64,000 nt of DNA, taken from the NCBI GenBank assembly GCA_963791945.1, contig CAWBUD010000003.1, positions 124,001 through 188,000 on the forward strand. The letters are read 5' to 3'. The translations under genes and the position numbers were made by a program. Source of the DNA: PALSA-1003 sp963791945. GTDB lineage: Bacteria > Pseudomonadota > Gammaproteobacteria > Burkholderiales > Casimicrobiaceae. This document shows positions 1 to 8,746 of the stretch, piece by piece (within the stretch, counting starts at the first letter, position 1; every line of letters begins with the position of its first letter). The notes under the pieces were generated by a model, which saw only the letters and a list, made by a program, of their open reading frames with translations, searched no databases and was not told where the DNA came from.

Positions 1-226
1 CGAAATAGGTCAACCCGAGGCTCGACAGGAAGAACACCGTCGCGAGGATCGCCGTCGTGCGCGACAGGAAGTTGGCGGATCCGGCGGCGCCGAAGAGGCT
101 CCCCGAGGAGCCGCTGCCGAAGGCCGCGCCCATGTCGGCCCCCTTCCCGTGCTGCAGAAGGACGAATCCGACGAGCGCCGCCGCAACGAGCACATGTACC
201 GCCAACAGAGCTGTTTCCCAGAGCAT
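1..226 (-). CDS. secG: Protein translocase subunit SecG (C-terminus cut by window edge)
   Basis: SecG is the small membrane subunit of the SecYEG preprotein channel. The 75 visible residues start MLWETALLAVHVLVAAAL, a first membrane helix, followed by the conserved cytoplasmic stretch LLQHGKGADMGAAFG and the typical SGSLFGAAGSANFLSRTT segment, then a second helix (AILATVFFLSSLGLTYF). The reading frame continues beyond position 1, so the usual variable C-terminal tail is not seen. It lies 52 bp downstream of tpiA on the same strand, the common betaproteobacterial tpiA-secG order that normally precedes the nuo operon. Confidence 0.95.
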   Translation of the reverse strand, partial: MLWETALLAVHVLVAAALVGFVLLQHGKGADMGAAFGSGSSGSLFGAAGSANFLSRTTAILATVFFLSSLGLTYF

Positions 227-278
227 GCTTTCAGGTCCTTCCGGGCGTTTGCGCGTCCCGGGAGTCCCCAGGACCTCC

Positions 279-1019
279 TTAGGCACGCGCGATCGCCAAA
301 AATTCATCCGCCTTCAGCGAAGCGCCGCCGACCAGGCCGCCGTCGATGTCCGGACACCCGAACAACGCTTTGGCGTTATCGGCCTTCACGCTTCCGCCGT
401 ACAACAGCAACACGTCCGTCGCGCTCGCCTCGGCTGCCGCCAGATGCGAGCGCAGCAGGCGATGTACGTCCTGCGCCTGCCGCGGGCTTGCCGTCCGGCC
501 GGTACCGATCGCCCAGACGGGCTCATACGCCAGCACCATCGTGGAAAGCCTCGGGCCCAGCGCCGCGATCACCGCATCGAGCTGCCGCATCACGACGTTC
601 TCGGTCGCGCCGGCTTCGCGCTCCGTGAGCGTCTCGCCCACGCAGACGATGGGCGTCAATCCCGCTGCGACCGCCGCAACCGCCTTGGCGGCGACCATCG
701 CGTCCGTCTCGCCGTACAGCGTGCGCCGCTCCGAGTGGCCGACGATCGCGTACCGGCATCCAAACTCGGCAACCATCGCGGCGGAAACCTCACCGGTGAA
801 CGCCCCGGCCTCGTGCTCGCTTACGTTCTGCGCACCCCACGCGATCGTCGAACCCGACAGTGCAGCCTGTGCCTGCCACAGGTAGGGATGGGGAACGCAG
901 ATCGCCAGCCGCCGCGCGGGCGGCGCTTTCCAGTCCGAACGCAAGCTTCCGAGCAGCGCGTCGTTCTGCTTCAAGCCGCCGTTCATTTTCCAGTTACCGA
1001 CGACGAGCTTGTCGCGCAT
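279..1019 (-). CDS. tpiA: Triosephosphate isomerase
   Basis: Glycolytic enzyme interconverting dihydroxyacetone phosphate and glyceraldehyde 3-phosphate in the cytoplasm. 246 residues, a normal length. The catalytic residues are visible: Lys11 in GNWKMNG, His95 in VGHSERR and Glu166 in AYEPVWAIGTG, plus the phosphate-binding YGGSVK and GGLVGGASL segments near the C-terminus. It starts at the first ATG of the conserved N-terminus (MRDKLVVGNWKMNG) and is followed on the same strand by secG. Confidence 0.98.
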   Translation of the reverse strand: MRDKLVVGNWKMNGGLKQNDALLGSLRSDWKAPPARRLAICVPHPYLWQAQAALSGSTIAWGAQNVSEHEAGAFTGEVSAAMVAEFGCRYAIVGHSERRTLYGETDAMVAAKAVAAVAAGLTPIVCVGETLTEREAGATENVVMRQLDAVIAALGPRLSTMVLAYEPVWAIGTGRTASPRQAQDVHRLLRSHLAAAEASATDVLLLYGGSVKADNAKALFGCPDIDGGLVGGASLKADEFLAIARA

Positions 1020-1264
1020 GCCGCACCCGGGAAAGGAGCGCGCCCCGCCCGCATCTGCCTGGCAACGGGCACCCGCGCTTAAACCGCTGAATTTTACCGC
1101 GCTGCGCCGAGTCGGGTCAACGCGCTGCGGCGCAGCAACGGCCCGGCGCGAGGAGCCTCATCGCGACGACGCGATCCCATGATCCGCCCTGAGGACGCCG
1201 CGCGGGCGCGCTGCCCGGCGGAGTACGATGCGGCCTCCTCATCCCGACAGCGCGCGACAGACTC

Positions 1265-3229
1265 ATGATCCGAGCGCCATACACGCCTGGGCGCGACTCC
1301 GCCGAGGGCTTCTCCGCTTCGGCGCTTCCGCCCTATATCGCCCTGGTCGTGCTTGGCTTCCTCATGGCGGCTTATACGGCCGGCTACGCGTGGAGTACGC
1401 CCAGCGCGGACACCGCGGACGAGCTGCTGCGCGCGTACGAGATCCGGCACGCAGTCGCCTATCCGCTCGAAGGCCCCTTTCTCGGCGGCGCGTTGCATCT
1501 CGGGCCCGTGTGGTGGTACCTGACGGCGCTGCCCCTGTGGCTGTCGCACCGCTGGCTCGCCGTCGCGCTGTTCATCGGCTTCGTGTGCAGCCTCAAGTTT
1601 CCCCTGGCGTATTTCTGCGGGCGCAGGCTGCTCGATCCGGTGTTCGGACTGCTCTGGGCGGCCGCGATGTTCGTACCGGGATGGCCTAGCCTCGAGCCGC
1701 TGGTCTTTCTCAATCCGAACGCCGTCGCCGCGGCTGCACTGCTCGTGCTGCTGGTCGCGCTGCGCAGCGTAGACCCCGAACGGGAATGGCCGGCGTTCGC
1801 CGCGCTGGGACTCTGCCTCGCCGTGGCTATTCACGTGCATCCCACCGCCGCGCCGGTCTTCCTCCTGCTCGCGCCCGTGCTCTGGACGCGCTATCGCCGG
1901 CGGAGCGGCCTCGCCGCTCCGCTTGTCGCGCTCGCCGCGGGCTTCATCGCTCCTTTCTTGCCCTACGTCGTGAGTGAAGTGCGCGGCGGATTCGGCGACT
2001 GGCGCACTGCGTCGGCGTACCTGCATGCGCAAGTCGTGCCCGGCAACATCGTGAGCGTGCCGAGCGTGATCGCCGATTATGTCTATGCCGGGCCCGAAGT
2101 CCTCGCCGAATACCTGCTTCACTGGCGCCCCGCCGCGGCGTCGGCCCTCGGCGCCGCGATGGTCGCCGCGGCGTGCACCGCGCCCGCGGCGTTCCTGCAT
2201 GCGCCCTCGCGCAAGCCGCTGCTGCTCTTCGCCGGCGCGCTTCTCGTCTTCGCTGCGTGGATCGCCTGCGCGCGTCCCACCACGCCGTTTCAGTTCACCT
2301 GGATGCTCTGCCCGCTGGTCGCTTCGCTCGTCGCCATCGGCCTGTGGTCGCTCGCCCGGTACGCCATGCTCCGGACCTGGGTATGGATCGCCGTCGCGGC
2401 AGCCGTCGCCCTCAACCTGTCGATGCTGCGCGCCATGGCGGTCACGGTGGAGGAAGGCGAAGGGCATCTGCCTTCACGCGTCATGGATATCAAGAACCGG
2501 ATCCCGCAGATCGTCTTTCGCGACGTGTGGTTTCCGGCCTTCGCCCACGACCGCCTGGGGCGATTCCTGTGCGACGCGGGCGAAGGCGCTCTGCATGGAC
2601 ATCTCGCCTACATCGCCGACAAGGACCTGGGACTCGATACGCTCTTCGCATGCCGCCAGCGCCTGGGGTTTTCGCTTGCGGCGAGCAGCGCCCCGCGCCA
2701 TTACGCTGCGATGACCCGGCGGTTCTGGGAGACGGCGAAGGGCGAGCCGGACTGCTGGGTCGGGTCGCTCGGCCTCACGCGGCGCATGATGCCGCTGCTG
2801 AACCGGGCGCCGATTCCGCTCGCCGACGGCTCGACCTACATGCCCCGGCCGCTCAACCGCAATGCGCCGCAAAAGGCGGTTCTGTCGTTCGACGCGCCCG
2901 GCAGTGGCGCGCTGCTCGTCACCAACGTGCTCGATGGATACGAGCCGTTCCGCATCGTTTTCGCGGAAGCGGCCGGGCAAGCGGTTTCGCCGATCGCCGA
3001 GAACGACCTCTCGGCGCTGTACGCCGCGCATGGAAGCGCCGGGGTCGTTCGCTGGACGCTGACCGTCATGGCCACGAACCCGGGCGCGATCGACGTCGTC
3101 GCGATGGATCTCGCCGGACCGCCGGCAGGGGTTTGCCGCAGCGGTCGATCAAGCCGGCAGGTCTCGGATCGGCAGCCGGGCGATCGATCGACCGAGGGTG
3201 GAGCGCGCTACGCGCGCGCCCGCACGTAG
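1265..3229 (+). CDS. Polytopic membrane protein, glycosyltransferase family 39-like
   Basis: 654 residues with about ten hydrophobic helices between roughly residues 25 and 385 and a soluble C-terminal half. The N-terminal part (TM1, then an acidic loop STPSADTADELLRAYE, then PLEGPFLGGALHLGPVWWY) resembles the acceptor loop region of lipid-phosphate-sugar-using glycosyltransferases of the GT39/ArnT/PMT type; this is inferred from topology and composition, not from a firm motif. The likely role is transfer of a sugar from a polyprenyl-phosphate donor at the periplasmic face. The 3' end overlaps the convergent amidohydrolase gene by 22 bp, and the last 40 residues are Arg/Ser/Gly-rich and may be poorly conserved read-through. 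It could instead be an uncharacterised membrane protein. Confidence 0.6.
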   Translation: MIRAPYTPGRDSAEGFSASALPPYIALVVLGFLMAAYTAGYAWSTPSADTADELLRAYEIRHAVAYPLEGPFLGGALHLGPVWWYLTALPLWLSHRWLAVALFIGFVCSLKFPLAYFCGRRLLDPVFGLLWAAAMFVPGWPSLEPLVFLNPNAVAAAALLVLLVALRSVDPEREWPAFAALGLCLAVAIHVHPTAAPVFLLLAPVLWTRYRRRSGLAAPLVALAAGFIAPFLPYVVSEVRGGFGDWRTASAYLHAQVVPGNIVSVPSVIADYVYAGPEVLAEYLLHWRPAAASALGAAMVAAACTAPAAFLHAPSRKPLLLFAGALLVFAAWIACARPTTPFQFTWMLCPLVASLVAIGLWSLARYAMLRTWVWIAVAAAVALNLSMLRAMAVTVEEGEGHLPSRVMDIKNRIPQIVFRDVWFPAFAHDRLGRFLCDAGEGALHGHLAYIADKDLGLDTLFACRQRLGFSLAASSAPRHYAAMTRRFWETAKGEPDCWVGSLGLTRRMMPLLNRAPIPLADGSTYMPRPLNRNAPQKAVLSFDAPGSGALLVTNVLDGYEPFRIVFAEAAGQAVSPIAENDLSALYAAHGSAGVVRWTLTVMATNPGAIDVVAMDLAGPPAGVCRSGRSSRQVSDRQPGDRSTEGGARYARART

Positions 3230-4047
3230 TCGGCAAGTGCTTCGACGAGGCGCGCGAGATCCGCCTGCAGCGCAGCGAAACTTGCCGTCCTCTCCAGCGT
3301 AGCCTCGTTCATGTACAGCCGCCGATTGACTTCGATCTGCAGGCTGTGCCGCCGTTCGGCGGGACGTCCATGCCTGCGCACGAGCTCCACCCCTTTGTAC
3401 GGATCGTTGACGGCCACGTCGTACCCCATGCCGGACAAGCTCGCGGCGACGAAGGCAGTGAACTCGGGCTCGCACGTGGTCGCGTCACGGTCACCCAGCA
3501 CGAAGTCTGCGCGCGCTCGGCCCGGATCGTCGGACATCACGTCGCCCACCGCCGGCATCGAGTGGCAGTTGACGTGCCAGACCGCGCCGAACGCGCGGTG
3601 GCGCTCGTCAAGCGCGGCGGCGACCGCGGCGTGATACGGCTCGTAGCACAGCGCGATGCGCCGCTCGATTTCCGCCGCCGGCAGCGGTCGCGCGTACATC
3701 GGCACGCCGCCCTGGGCGAGCCGCCAGACAAGACCGATCCCGAGCTCGGTCTTGCGCGATGGCGCCAGCGGACCGGGCCACGCGTCTTCGACGACCGCCG
3801 GGTCGAGATCCGAGACATGCCGGTTTGGATCGATGTAGGCGCGAGGAAAGAGCGCCTCGATCAGCGTCGCGCCGAGGCTAGGCGCAGAGGCGTAGAGCGC
3901 CTCGACGTGCGTATCCTCGGCTTTCCGGACGACCGCGCGCGGCGGCAGATGATCGAAATCGGCGGGATAGTGCGTCCCGCTGTGGGGAGAGTCGAGCACC
4001 AGCGGAAGCTCCGGTCCGACTGGATCGTGGCGGATGAACGCGCGCAT
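3208..4047 (-). CDS. N-formylglutamate amidohydrolase family protein
   Basis: 279 residues. The family hydrolyses N-formyl-L-glutamate to formate and glutamate in histidine degradation (HutG type), and related members act on other N-acylated amino acids. Family features seen are LVLDSPHSGTHYPADF near residue 15-30, AYIDPNRHVSDLD near 72-84, WHVNCHSMPAVGD near 146-158 and NDPYKGVELVRRHG near 215-228. The start at 4047 (MRAFIRHDPVGPELPLVLDSPHSG) is chosen because an upstream in-frame ATG would lie inside the ABC ATPase gene; the gap to that gene is 7 bp. Being last in a peptide-type ABC operon suggests it processes an imported formylated or acylated amino acid or dipeptide. No other hut gene is nearby. 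Confidence 0.85.
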   Translation of the reverse strand: MRAFIRHDPVGPELPLVLDSPHSGTHYPADFDHLPPRAVVRKAEDTHVEALYASAPSLGATLIEALFPRAYIDPNRHVSDLDPAVVEDAWPGPLAPSRKTELGIGLVWRLAQGGVPMYARPLPAAEIERRIALCYEPYHAAVAAALDERHRAFGAVWHVNCHSMPAVGDVMSDDPGRARADFVLGDRDATTCEPEFTAFVAASLSGMGYDVAVNDPYKGVELVRRHGRPAERRHSLQIEVNRRLYMNEATLERTASFAALQADLARLVEALADYVRARA

Positions 4048-4054
4048 GGAACGA

Positions 4055-5077
4055 CTATTCTTCGGGCTCGTTGAGATGGCAGGCCGACCAGCGCCCGGGG
4101 CCGATCCCGCGCAGCTCGGGCGCGCGAGCCCTGCACACGTCCATCGCATAGGGACAGCGCGGATGGAAGTGGCACCCGGCGGGCGGCGCGAGCGGCGAAG
4201 CGACCTCGCCGCGGATGGGCACGAATGCCCGCTTCTTCGGTTCGAGGTCGCCGATCTCCGCGAGCAACGCCTGCGTATAGGGATGATTCGGCGCCGCGAA
4301 GATCTGATCCGTCGGCCCCGACTCGACGAACCGTCCGAGGTACATGATCACGACGCGATCGCTGATGTGACGCACCACGCGCAGGTTGCGACTGATGAAA
4401 AGATACGTCAGATTGAGCGCGACGCGCAGATCCATGAACAGATTCAGGATCTGCGCCTGGATCGAAACGTCGAGCGCCGCGATCGATTCGTCGCACACCA
4501 GGAACTCGGGCTTGACGGCGAGCGCGCGCGCGATGCCGATCCGCGCCCGCTGTCCGCCCGAGAACTGATGCGGATAGCGCCGCATGAGCGTGGGGTCCAG
4601 GCCGACGCGATTCAACTGCAGGCCGACGTACTCGATCTGCTGGCGCGTGCCGATGAGACCATGGGCGACCGGCGCCTCGCCGACGATGTCGAGCACGGTC
4701 AGGCGCGGATTGAGCGAGCCGAACGGATCCTGGAAGATCATCTGCATCTTGAGGCGACGCTCGCGCGCCGCGGCTTCGTCGCCATCGCACAGCGCTCCGC
4801 GCCAGTAGCGCTCTCCGCCCGAGGGCGGGAGCAGTCCCACAGCGATTCTTCCCAGCGTCGACTTGCCGCAGCCCGATTCCCCGACCAGTCCGACGACCTC
4901 CGCCTCGGCGATAGCGAGGTCGATCCCGTCGACCGCCCGCACGACCTGTTCCTGGATGCGGGCTCCGGCGAGATTGGCGATCTGCTCGGCCAGATCGAGC
5001 CGCTTCACAAAGCGCTTCGATACGCTCTTGAGCTCCAGCAGCGGAACGCTGGGCGGCGTCGGGGCGGTGTCGGCCAC
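4055..5077 (-). CDS. Dipeptide/oligopeptide ABC transporter ATPase (DppF/OppF-like) with altered H-loop
   Basis: 340-residue ATPase subunit of a peptide/nickel-type importer. Walker A GESGCGKST is at 67-75, the ABC signature FSGGQ at about 172-176 and Walker B FLVCDE at about 192-197. The C-terminal PHHPYTQ-like segment (PNHPYTQALL) and a cysteine cluster (CHFHPRCPYAMDVC) are typical of the OppF/DppF family. Two usually invariant spots differ: the sequence after Walker B is DESIAALD rather than the common DEPVSALD, and the switch (H-loop) histidine is replaced, reading ISRNL where ISHDL is expected (Arg230, Asn231). That ATP site may therefore be impaired, while the partner ATPase keeps its histidine. 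The start follows the DppD-like gene by 4 bp. Confidence 0.93.
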   Translation of the reverse strand: MADTAPTPPSVPLLELKSVSKRFVKRLDLAEQIANLAGARIQEQVVRAVDGIDLAIAEAEVVGLVGESGCGKSTLGRIAVGLLPPSGGERYWRGALCDGDEAAARERRLKMQMIFQDPFGSLNPRLTVLDIVGEAPVAHGLIGTRQQIEYVGLQLNRVGLDPTLMRRYPHQFSGGQRARIGIARALAVKPEFLVCDESIAALDVSIQAQILNLFMDLRVALNLTYLFISRNLRVVRHISDRVVIMYLGRFVESGPTDQIFAAPNHPYTQALLAEIGDLEPKKRAFVPIRGEVASPLAPPAGCHFHPRCPYAMDVCRARAPELRGIGPGRWSACHLNEPEE

Positions 5078-5081
5078 GGCC

Positions 5082-6065
5082 TCAATCCCGCTCGGAAGCC
5101 TGCAACGGATGGAAGCAGCGGATGCTCTGCCCGACCGCGCCGTAAGGACGCGTCTGGGGAATCTCGCTGCACTCGGCCGTCGCGTGCGGGCAGCGCGGCC
5201 GGAAGTGACAACCCCTCGGCAGGTCGGTGAGCGGCGGCGTCATGCCCTGGATGGGCCTGAGCCTTTCGCGCGGCGACGTCGCGCGGGGAATGGAGCTCAG
5301 TAGTCCTCCGGTGTAGGGATGGCGCGGCACGCCGAGCACGTCGGCGGTGGCGCCCTGCTCGACGATGCGTCCCGCGTACATCACGCAAACGCGGTCGGCG
5401 AGCCCGGCGATCACCGACGGGTCGTGCGTGATCCAGATCAGCGCGGCCCCGCTCTCCACGGTGAGCTTCTGCATTTCGCACAGGATCTGACCCTGGATCG
5501 TCGCATCGAGCGCAGTCGTCGGCTCGTCGGCGATGATGAGATCCGGACGGTTGAGCAGCGCGATGGCGATCGCGACGCGCTGCCGCATGCCGCCGGAGAA
5601 CTGATGGGGATACGCCTCGAGCCGCTCGTCCGGCGACGGAATCCCAACCGTGGCGAGCGCGGCGCGTGCCCGCTCGCGCGCGGCGGAGCGCGAGGTCGGC
5701 TCGTGAGCAAGAATCGCCTCCACCATCTGCGTATCGATGCGCAGCACCGGATTGAGCGTGGCCATCGGATCCTGGAAGATCATCGCGATGCGGTTGCCGC
5801 GGATCTGCCGCATCTCCTCGCCCGAGGCTTCCGCGAGATCGCGTCCGCCGAACAGGATCTTGCCGCCGACCACGCGCCCCGGAGGATCGACGAGGCCGAG
5901 GATCGAATACGCCGTCATCGACTTGCCCGACCCGGATTCGCCGACCAGCCCGAGAACTTCGCCGCGGCGAACCGAGAAGCTCACCTCGTCGACCGCCCTG
6001 GCGACGCCGTCGCGGGTCGCGAAATGCGTCGACAGCCCGACGACGGACAGCAGGACGTCGGTCAT
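5082..6065 (-). CDS. Dipeptide/oligopeptide ABC transporter ATPase (DppD/OppD-like)
   Basis: 327-residue ATP-binding subunit that energises uptake through the two permeases encoded just upstream. Walker A GESGSGKS is at about 42-49, the signature FSGGMRQRV, Walker B LIIADEPTTALD and an intact H-loop ITHDPSVI. The C-terminal RHPYTGGLL motif and the Cys cluster CHFRPRCPHATAEC are typical of OppD/DppD. The start at 6065 gives a 4-bp ATGA overlap with the stop of the permease gene, which indicates translational coupling; the open frame extends further upstream but only as overlap with the permease. Confidence 0.95.
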   Translation of the reverse strand: MTDVLLSVVGLSTHFATRDGVARAVDEVSFSVRRGEVLGLVGESGSGKSMTAYSILGLVDPPGRVVGGKILFGGRDLAEASGEEMRQIRGNRIAMIFQDPMATLNPVLRIDTQMVEAILAHEPTSRSAARERARAALATVGIPSPDERLEAYPHQFSGGMRQRVAIAIALLNRPDLIIADEPTTALDATIQGQILCEMQKLTVESGAALIWITHDPSVIAGLADRVCVMYAGRIVEQGATADVLGVPRHPYTGGLLSSIPRATSPRERLRPIQGMTPPLTDLPRGCHFRPRCPHATAECSEIPQTRPYGAVGQSIRCFHPLQASERD

Positions 6066-6943
6066 TGCCGGAAATGCGGATTGAGCGCGTCGCGCAGGCG
6101 GTCGCCCACGAGATTGATGCTGACGATGGCGAGCACCAGCGCGACGCCCGGGAAGAAGCTGATCCAGTACTTGCCCGACAGAAGGTACTGGTAGCCGTTG
6201 GCGATGAGGAGTCCCAGCGAGGGCTCGGTGATCGGCAGTCCGAGTCCGAGAAACGACAGCGTCGCCTCGAGCGCGATCGCCGCCGCCACCTGCACGGTCG
6301 CGACCACGATCAGCGGCGGAAGGCAGTTGGGAAGGATGTGGCGGAAGACGATGCGCGAAGGCGAGAGCGCGAGCCCGCGGGCGGCTTCGACGTATTCCTT
6401 GCGCTTCTCGACCAGCGCTGCGCTGCGCACGGTGCGCGCGTAGTAAGCCCATTGCACGGTCACCAGCGCGATGATGATCTTGAGCGTGCCCTGTCCGAGC
6501 ACCGCGAGCAGGATGAGCGCGATCAGGATCGCCGGAAACGAGAGCTGGATGTCGGCGATGCGCATGATCAGCGCTTCAGTGCGTCCTCCAAGATAAGCCG
6601 CGGTCAGTCCGAGCGCGAGGCCGAGCGCCAGCGCCACCAGCGTGCTCGTCACGCCGACCGTGAGGCTGATGCGCAGCCCGTAGAAGATCGCCGAGAGCAT
6701 GTCCCTGCCCTGGTCGTCGGTGCCGAGCCAGAACGTCGTGCCCGAGGCATTCGTGGAGCCCGGCGGCAGCCGGCTGTCCATGATGTCGAGCTGCGCGAGG
6801 TCGTAAGGATTCTGAGGCGAGATGAGCGGCGCGGCGAGCGCGGCGATCAGGATGAGCGCGAGCAGGACCAGTCCGACCAGGGCGGCCGGGTCGGCGGCGA
6901 AATCGGCGAGCACTCGCCGGAGCGGCCACTCTTCGCGCGCCAT
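6062..6943 (-). CDS. Dipeptide-type ABC transporter permease (DppC/OppC-like)
   Basis: 293-residue inner-membrane subunit with an N-terminal helix (about 20-42), a periplasmic loop and five more helices. It shows the family N-terminal domain signature (LAPLISPQNPYDLAQLD), GTDDQGRDMLSAIFYGLRISL, and the EAA cytoplasmic loop that contacts the ATPase (EAARGLALSPSRIVFRHILPN). It overlaps the ATPase gene by 4 bp and follows the DppB-like gene by 5 bp. No periplasmic binding protein gene is adjacent, so the substrate is unknown. Confidence 0.95.
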   Translation of the reverse strand: MAREEWPLRRVLADFAADPAALVGLVLLALILIAALAAPLISPQNPYDLAQLDIMDSRLPPGSTNASGTTFWLGTDDQGRDMLSAIFYGLRISLTVGVTSTLVALALGLALGLTAAYLGGRTEALIMRIADIQLSFPAILIALILLAVLGQGTLKIIIALVTVQWAYYARTVRSAALVEKRKEYVEAARGLALSPSRIVFRHILPNCLPPLIVVATVQVAAAIALEATLSFLGLGLPITEPSLGLLIANGYQYLLSGKYWISFFPGVALVLAIVSINLVGDRLRDALNPHFRQ

Positions 6944-6948
6944 TGGCG

Positions 6949-7926
6949 CTAACCCTTCGCCTCGGCCAGCCGAACTCGCGGATCCAGCGCGGAGTAAAGC
7001 ACGTCAACGACGAGGTTGATGAAGATGAAGAGGGTCACGATGACGAGGAGATAGGCGACGATGACCGGGCGATCGAGCAGGTTGATCGAGTCGATCAGGA
7101 GCTTGCCCATGCCCGGCCAGGCGAACACCGTTTCGGTGACGATGGCAAACGCGATCACGGAGCCGAACTCGAGCCCGACGATGGTGACGATCGGAATCAG
7201 GATGTTGCGCAGCACGTGAACGCCGATCACGCGGACGTCGGTCAGGCCCTTCGCGCGCGCGAACCGCACGTAGTCCTGCGTGAGCGCCTCGCGCGTTCCG
7301 GCACGGGTCAGTCGGATCAGCAGCGCAAGCTTGAACAGTGCCAGGTTGGTCGCCGGCATGATGAGGTGGCGCCACCCTTCGAGCGAGAGGAAGCTTACCT
7401 GCACGCCGAGGAATTCCGTCGTGGGCCCCCGGCCGTTCGAAGGCAGCCAGCCGAGCATGACCGAGAACACCATGATGAGCATCAGGCCGACCCAGAACGT
7501 CGGCAGGGAGAATCCGAGGATCGAGCCGGCCATGATCGAGCGCCCGGCGAGCGAGTTCGGCTTGAGTCCCGCCCACAGCCCGAGCGGAATCCCGAGCGCG
7601 ATCGCGATCAGCATCGCCGCCAGGGCCAGCTCGAGCGTGGCGGGCATGCGCTCGAGAATGAGCCCGAGCGCGGAGGTGCTGTGCACGAACGAACGACCGA
7701 GATCGCCGTGCAAAGCCCCGGACAGGAACGCCGCGTACTGCACCCACATCGGCTTGTCCAGACCAAGCGCCGCAATGGCGCGCTCCCGCTCCTGCTGGTC
7801 GGCCTGCGGATTGATCAGGACGTCGATCGGGTTGCCGATCGCGTAGACGCCGACAAACACGATCACCGACATGACGAGCAGCACTAAAACCGCCTGGATA
7901 CTGCGACGGACGACGTAGACCAGCAT
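6949..7926 (-). CDS. Dipeptide-type ABC transporter permease (DppB/OppB-like)
   Basis: 325-residue inner-membrane permease and first gene of the operon. N-terminal helix MLVYVVRRSIQAVLVLLVMS followed by the family pattern GNPIDVLINPQA, then five further helices; the EAA loop is TREALTQDYVRFARAKGL and the C-terminal TETVFAWPGMGKLLIDSI motif is typical of this family. The first gene of such operons is commonly preceded by a solute-binding protein gene; here the 120 bp upstream carry none. Confidence 0.95.
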   Translation of the reverse strand: MLVYVVRRSIQAVLVLLVMSVIVFVGVYAIGNPIDVLINPQADQQERERAIAALGLDKPMWVQYAAFLSGALHGDLGRSFVHSTSALGLILERMPATLELALAAMLIAIALGIPLGLWAGLKPNSLAGRSIMAGSILGFSLPTFWVGLMLIMVFSVMLGWLPSNGRGPTTEFLGVQVSFLSLEGWRHLIMPATNLALFKLALLIRLTRAGTREALTQDYVRFARAKGLTDVRVIGVHVLRNILIPIVTIVGLEFGSVIAFAIVTETVFAWPGMGKLLIDSINLLDRPVIVAYLLVIVTLFIFINLVVDVLYSALDPRVRLAEAKG

Positions 7927-8045
7927 GGCGGCGCTATTCTACCTTCGCGCGGCGCTGACCTCGCGCTGGCCTTTGCATTAAACTACAGCGGTCGGGATGC
8001 GCCGCCCGCTCGAGAGCGTCCGACACTTGCGAACGATACGTGCCC

Positions 8046-8265
8046 ATGCGTCCCACGTTCCTGCCGTGGCTGCTTGCGAGCGCCGCATCCCTCGCCCCGC
8101 CTGCGGCGCTTACGCGCCGTCGCGATTCTGTTCGAGCACCAGAACTTCGAGGGCCAGCGCATGACGGTGCGCAACGCCATGCCCAACCTCGACCGGACCG
8201 AGTTCAACGATCGCGCCGAACATGAGCAATACCCCTACAACGCCCCGCCGAACTGGCAACGCTGA
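8046..8265 (+). pseudogene. Remnant of an exported beta/gamma-crystallin-like protein
   Basis: Two reading frames together resemble one small secreted protein. From 8046 one frame encodes a signal-peptide-like start (MRPTFLPWLLASAASLAPPAA). At about 8105-8115 the coding sense moves to the next frame, which reads ILFEHQNFEGQRMTVRN then MPNLDRTEFNDRA. This matches half of a beta/gamma-crystallin Greek-key repeat (usually YEHxNFxGxxxxL...FNDxASSxxV). The second half of the domain is missing and the frame ends at 8265 inside the next gene. The parts are recognisable, but one frameshift and a truncation make a functional product unlikely. Confidence 0.5.
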
Positions 8266-8746
8266 CATGGCGCTGGTCGACGACATCGCGGGCCTGCGCC
8301 GCATCCTGACCCGCTCGCACGTGATCGCGGTCGTCGGTCTGTCGGCCAACTGGTATCGCCCCAGCTACTTCGCAGCCAAGTACATGCGCGATCGCGGGTA
8401 TCGGATCATTCCGGTCAATCCGGCGTACGGCGAGGTCCTGGACGAGCGCTGCTATCCGGACCTCGCTTCGGCGCGCAAGGGCGCCGACGTGCCGATCGAC
8501 ATCGTCGACTGCTTCCGCAAGTCCGCGGATATCCCGCCGATCGCGCGCGAGGCGGTGGCGATCGGAGCCAAGGTGCTGTGGATGCAGCTCGGAGTCCGCA
8601 ACGACGCGGCGGCGCAAATCGCGCTCGACGCCGGCCTCGACGTGGTGATGGATCGCTGCGTCAAGATCGAGCACGCCCGCATTCTCGGGGGGCTCAACTG
8701 GGCCGGCGTCAACACCGGCGTGATCTCCGCGCGGCGGCCGGTGTGA
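8222..8746 (+). CDS. CoA-binding domain protein (YccU-like)
   Basis: 174 residues with a Rossmann-type CoA-binding fold, as in small YccU/CoA_binding_2 proteins. Seen: VIAVVGLSANWYRPSYFAAKYMRDRGYRIIPVNP near residues 33-67 (nucleotide-binding loop VVGLS), DIVDCFRKS, and the conserved AKVLWMQLGVRNDAAAQIALDAGLDVVMDRCVKIEHARI block with the family cysteine. Biochemical role unknown; such proteins bind CoA or acyl-CoA. The start at 8222 overlaps the crystallin-like remnant; an alternative ATG at 8267 (MALVDDIAGL) lies closer to the conserved domain. The next gene, metY, is on the same strand 194 bp away. Confidence 0.9.
   Translation: MSNTPTTPRRTGNADMALVDDIAGLRRILTRSHVIAVVGLSANWYRPSYFAAKYMRDRGYRIIPVNPAYGEVLDERCYPDLASARKGADVPIDIVDCFRKSADIPPIAREAVAIGAKVLWMQLGVRNDAAAQIALDAGLDVVMDRCVKIEHARILGGLNWAGVNTGVISARRPV

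Noticed and set aside
1094..2467. Long minus-strand open frame rich in Arg/Glu/Gly opposite the membrane glycosyltransferase
   Set aside because: Composition is that of an antisense frame in GC-rich DNA; no domain, and the plus-strand protein has clear membrane helices.
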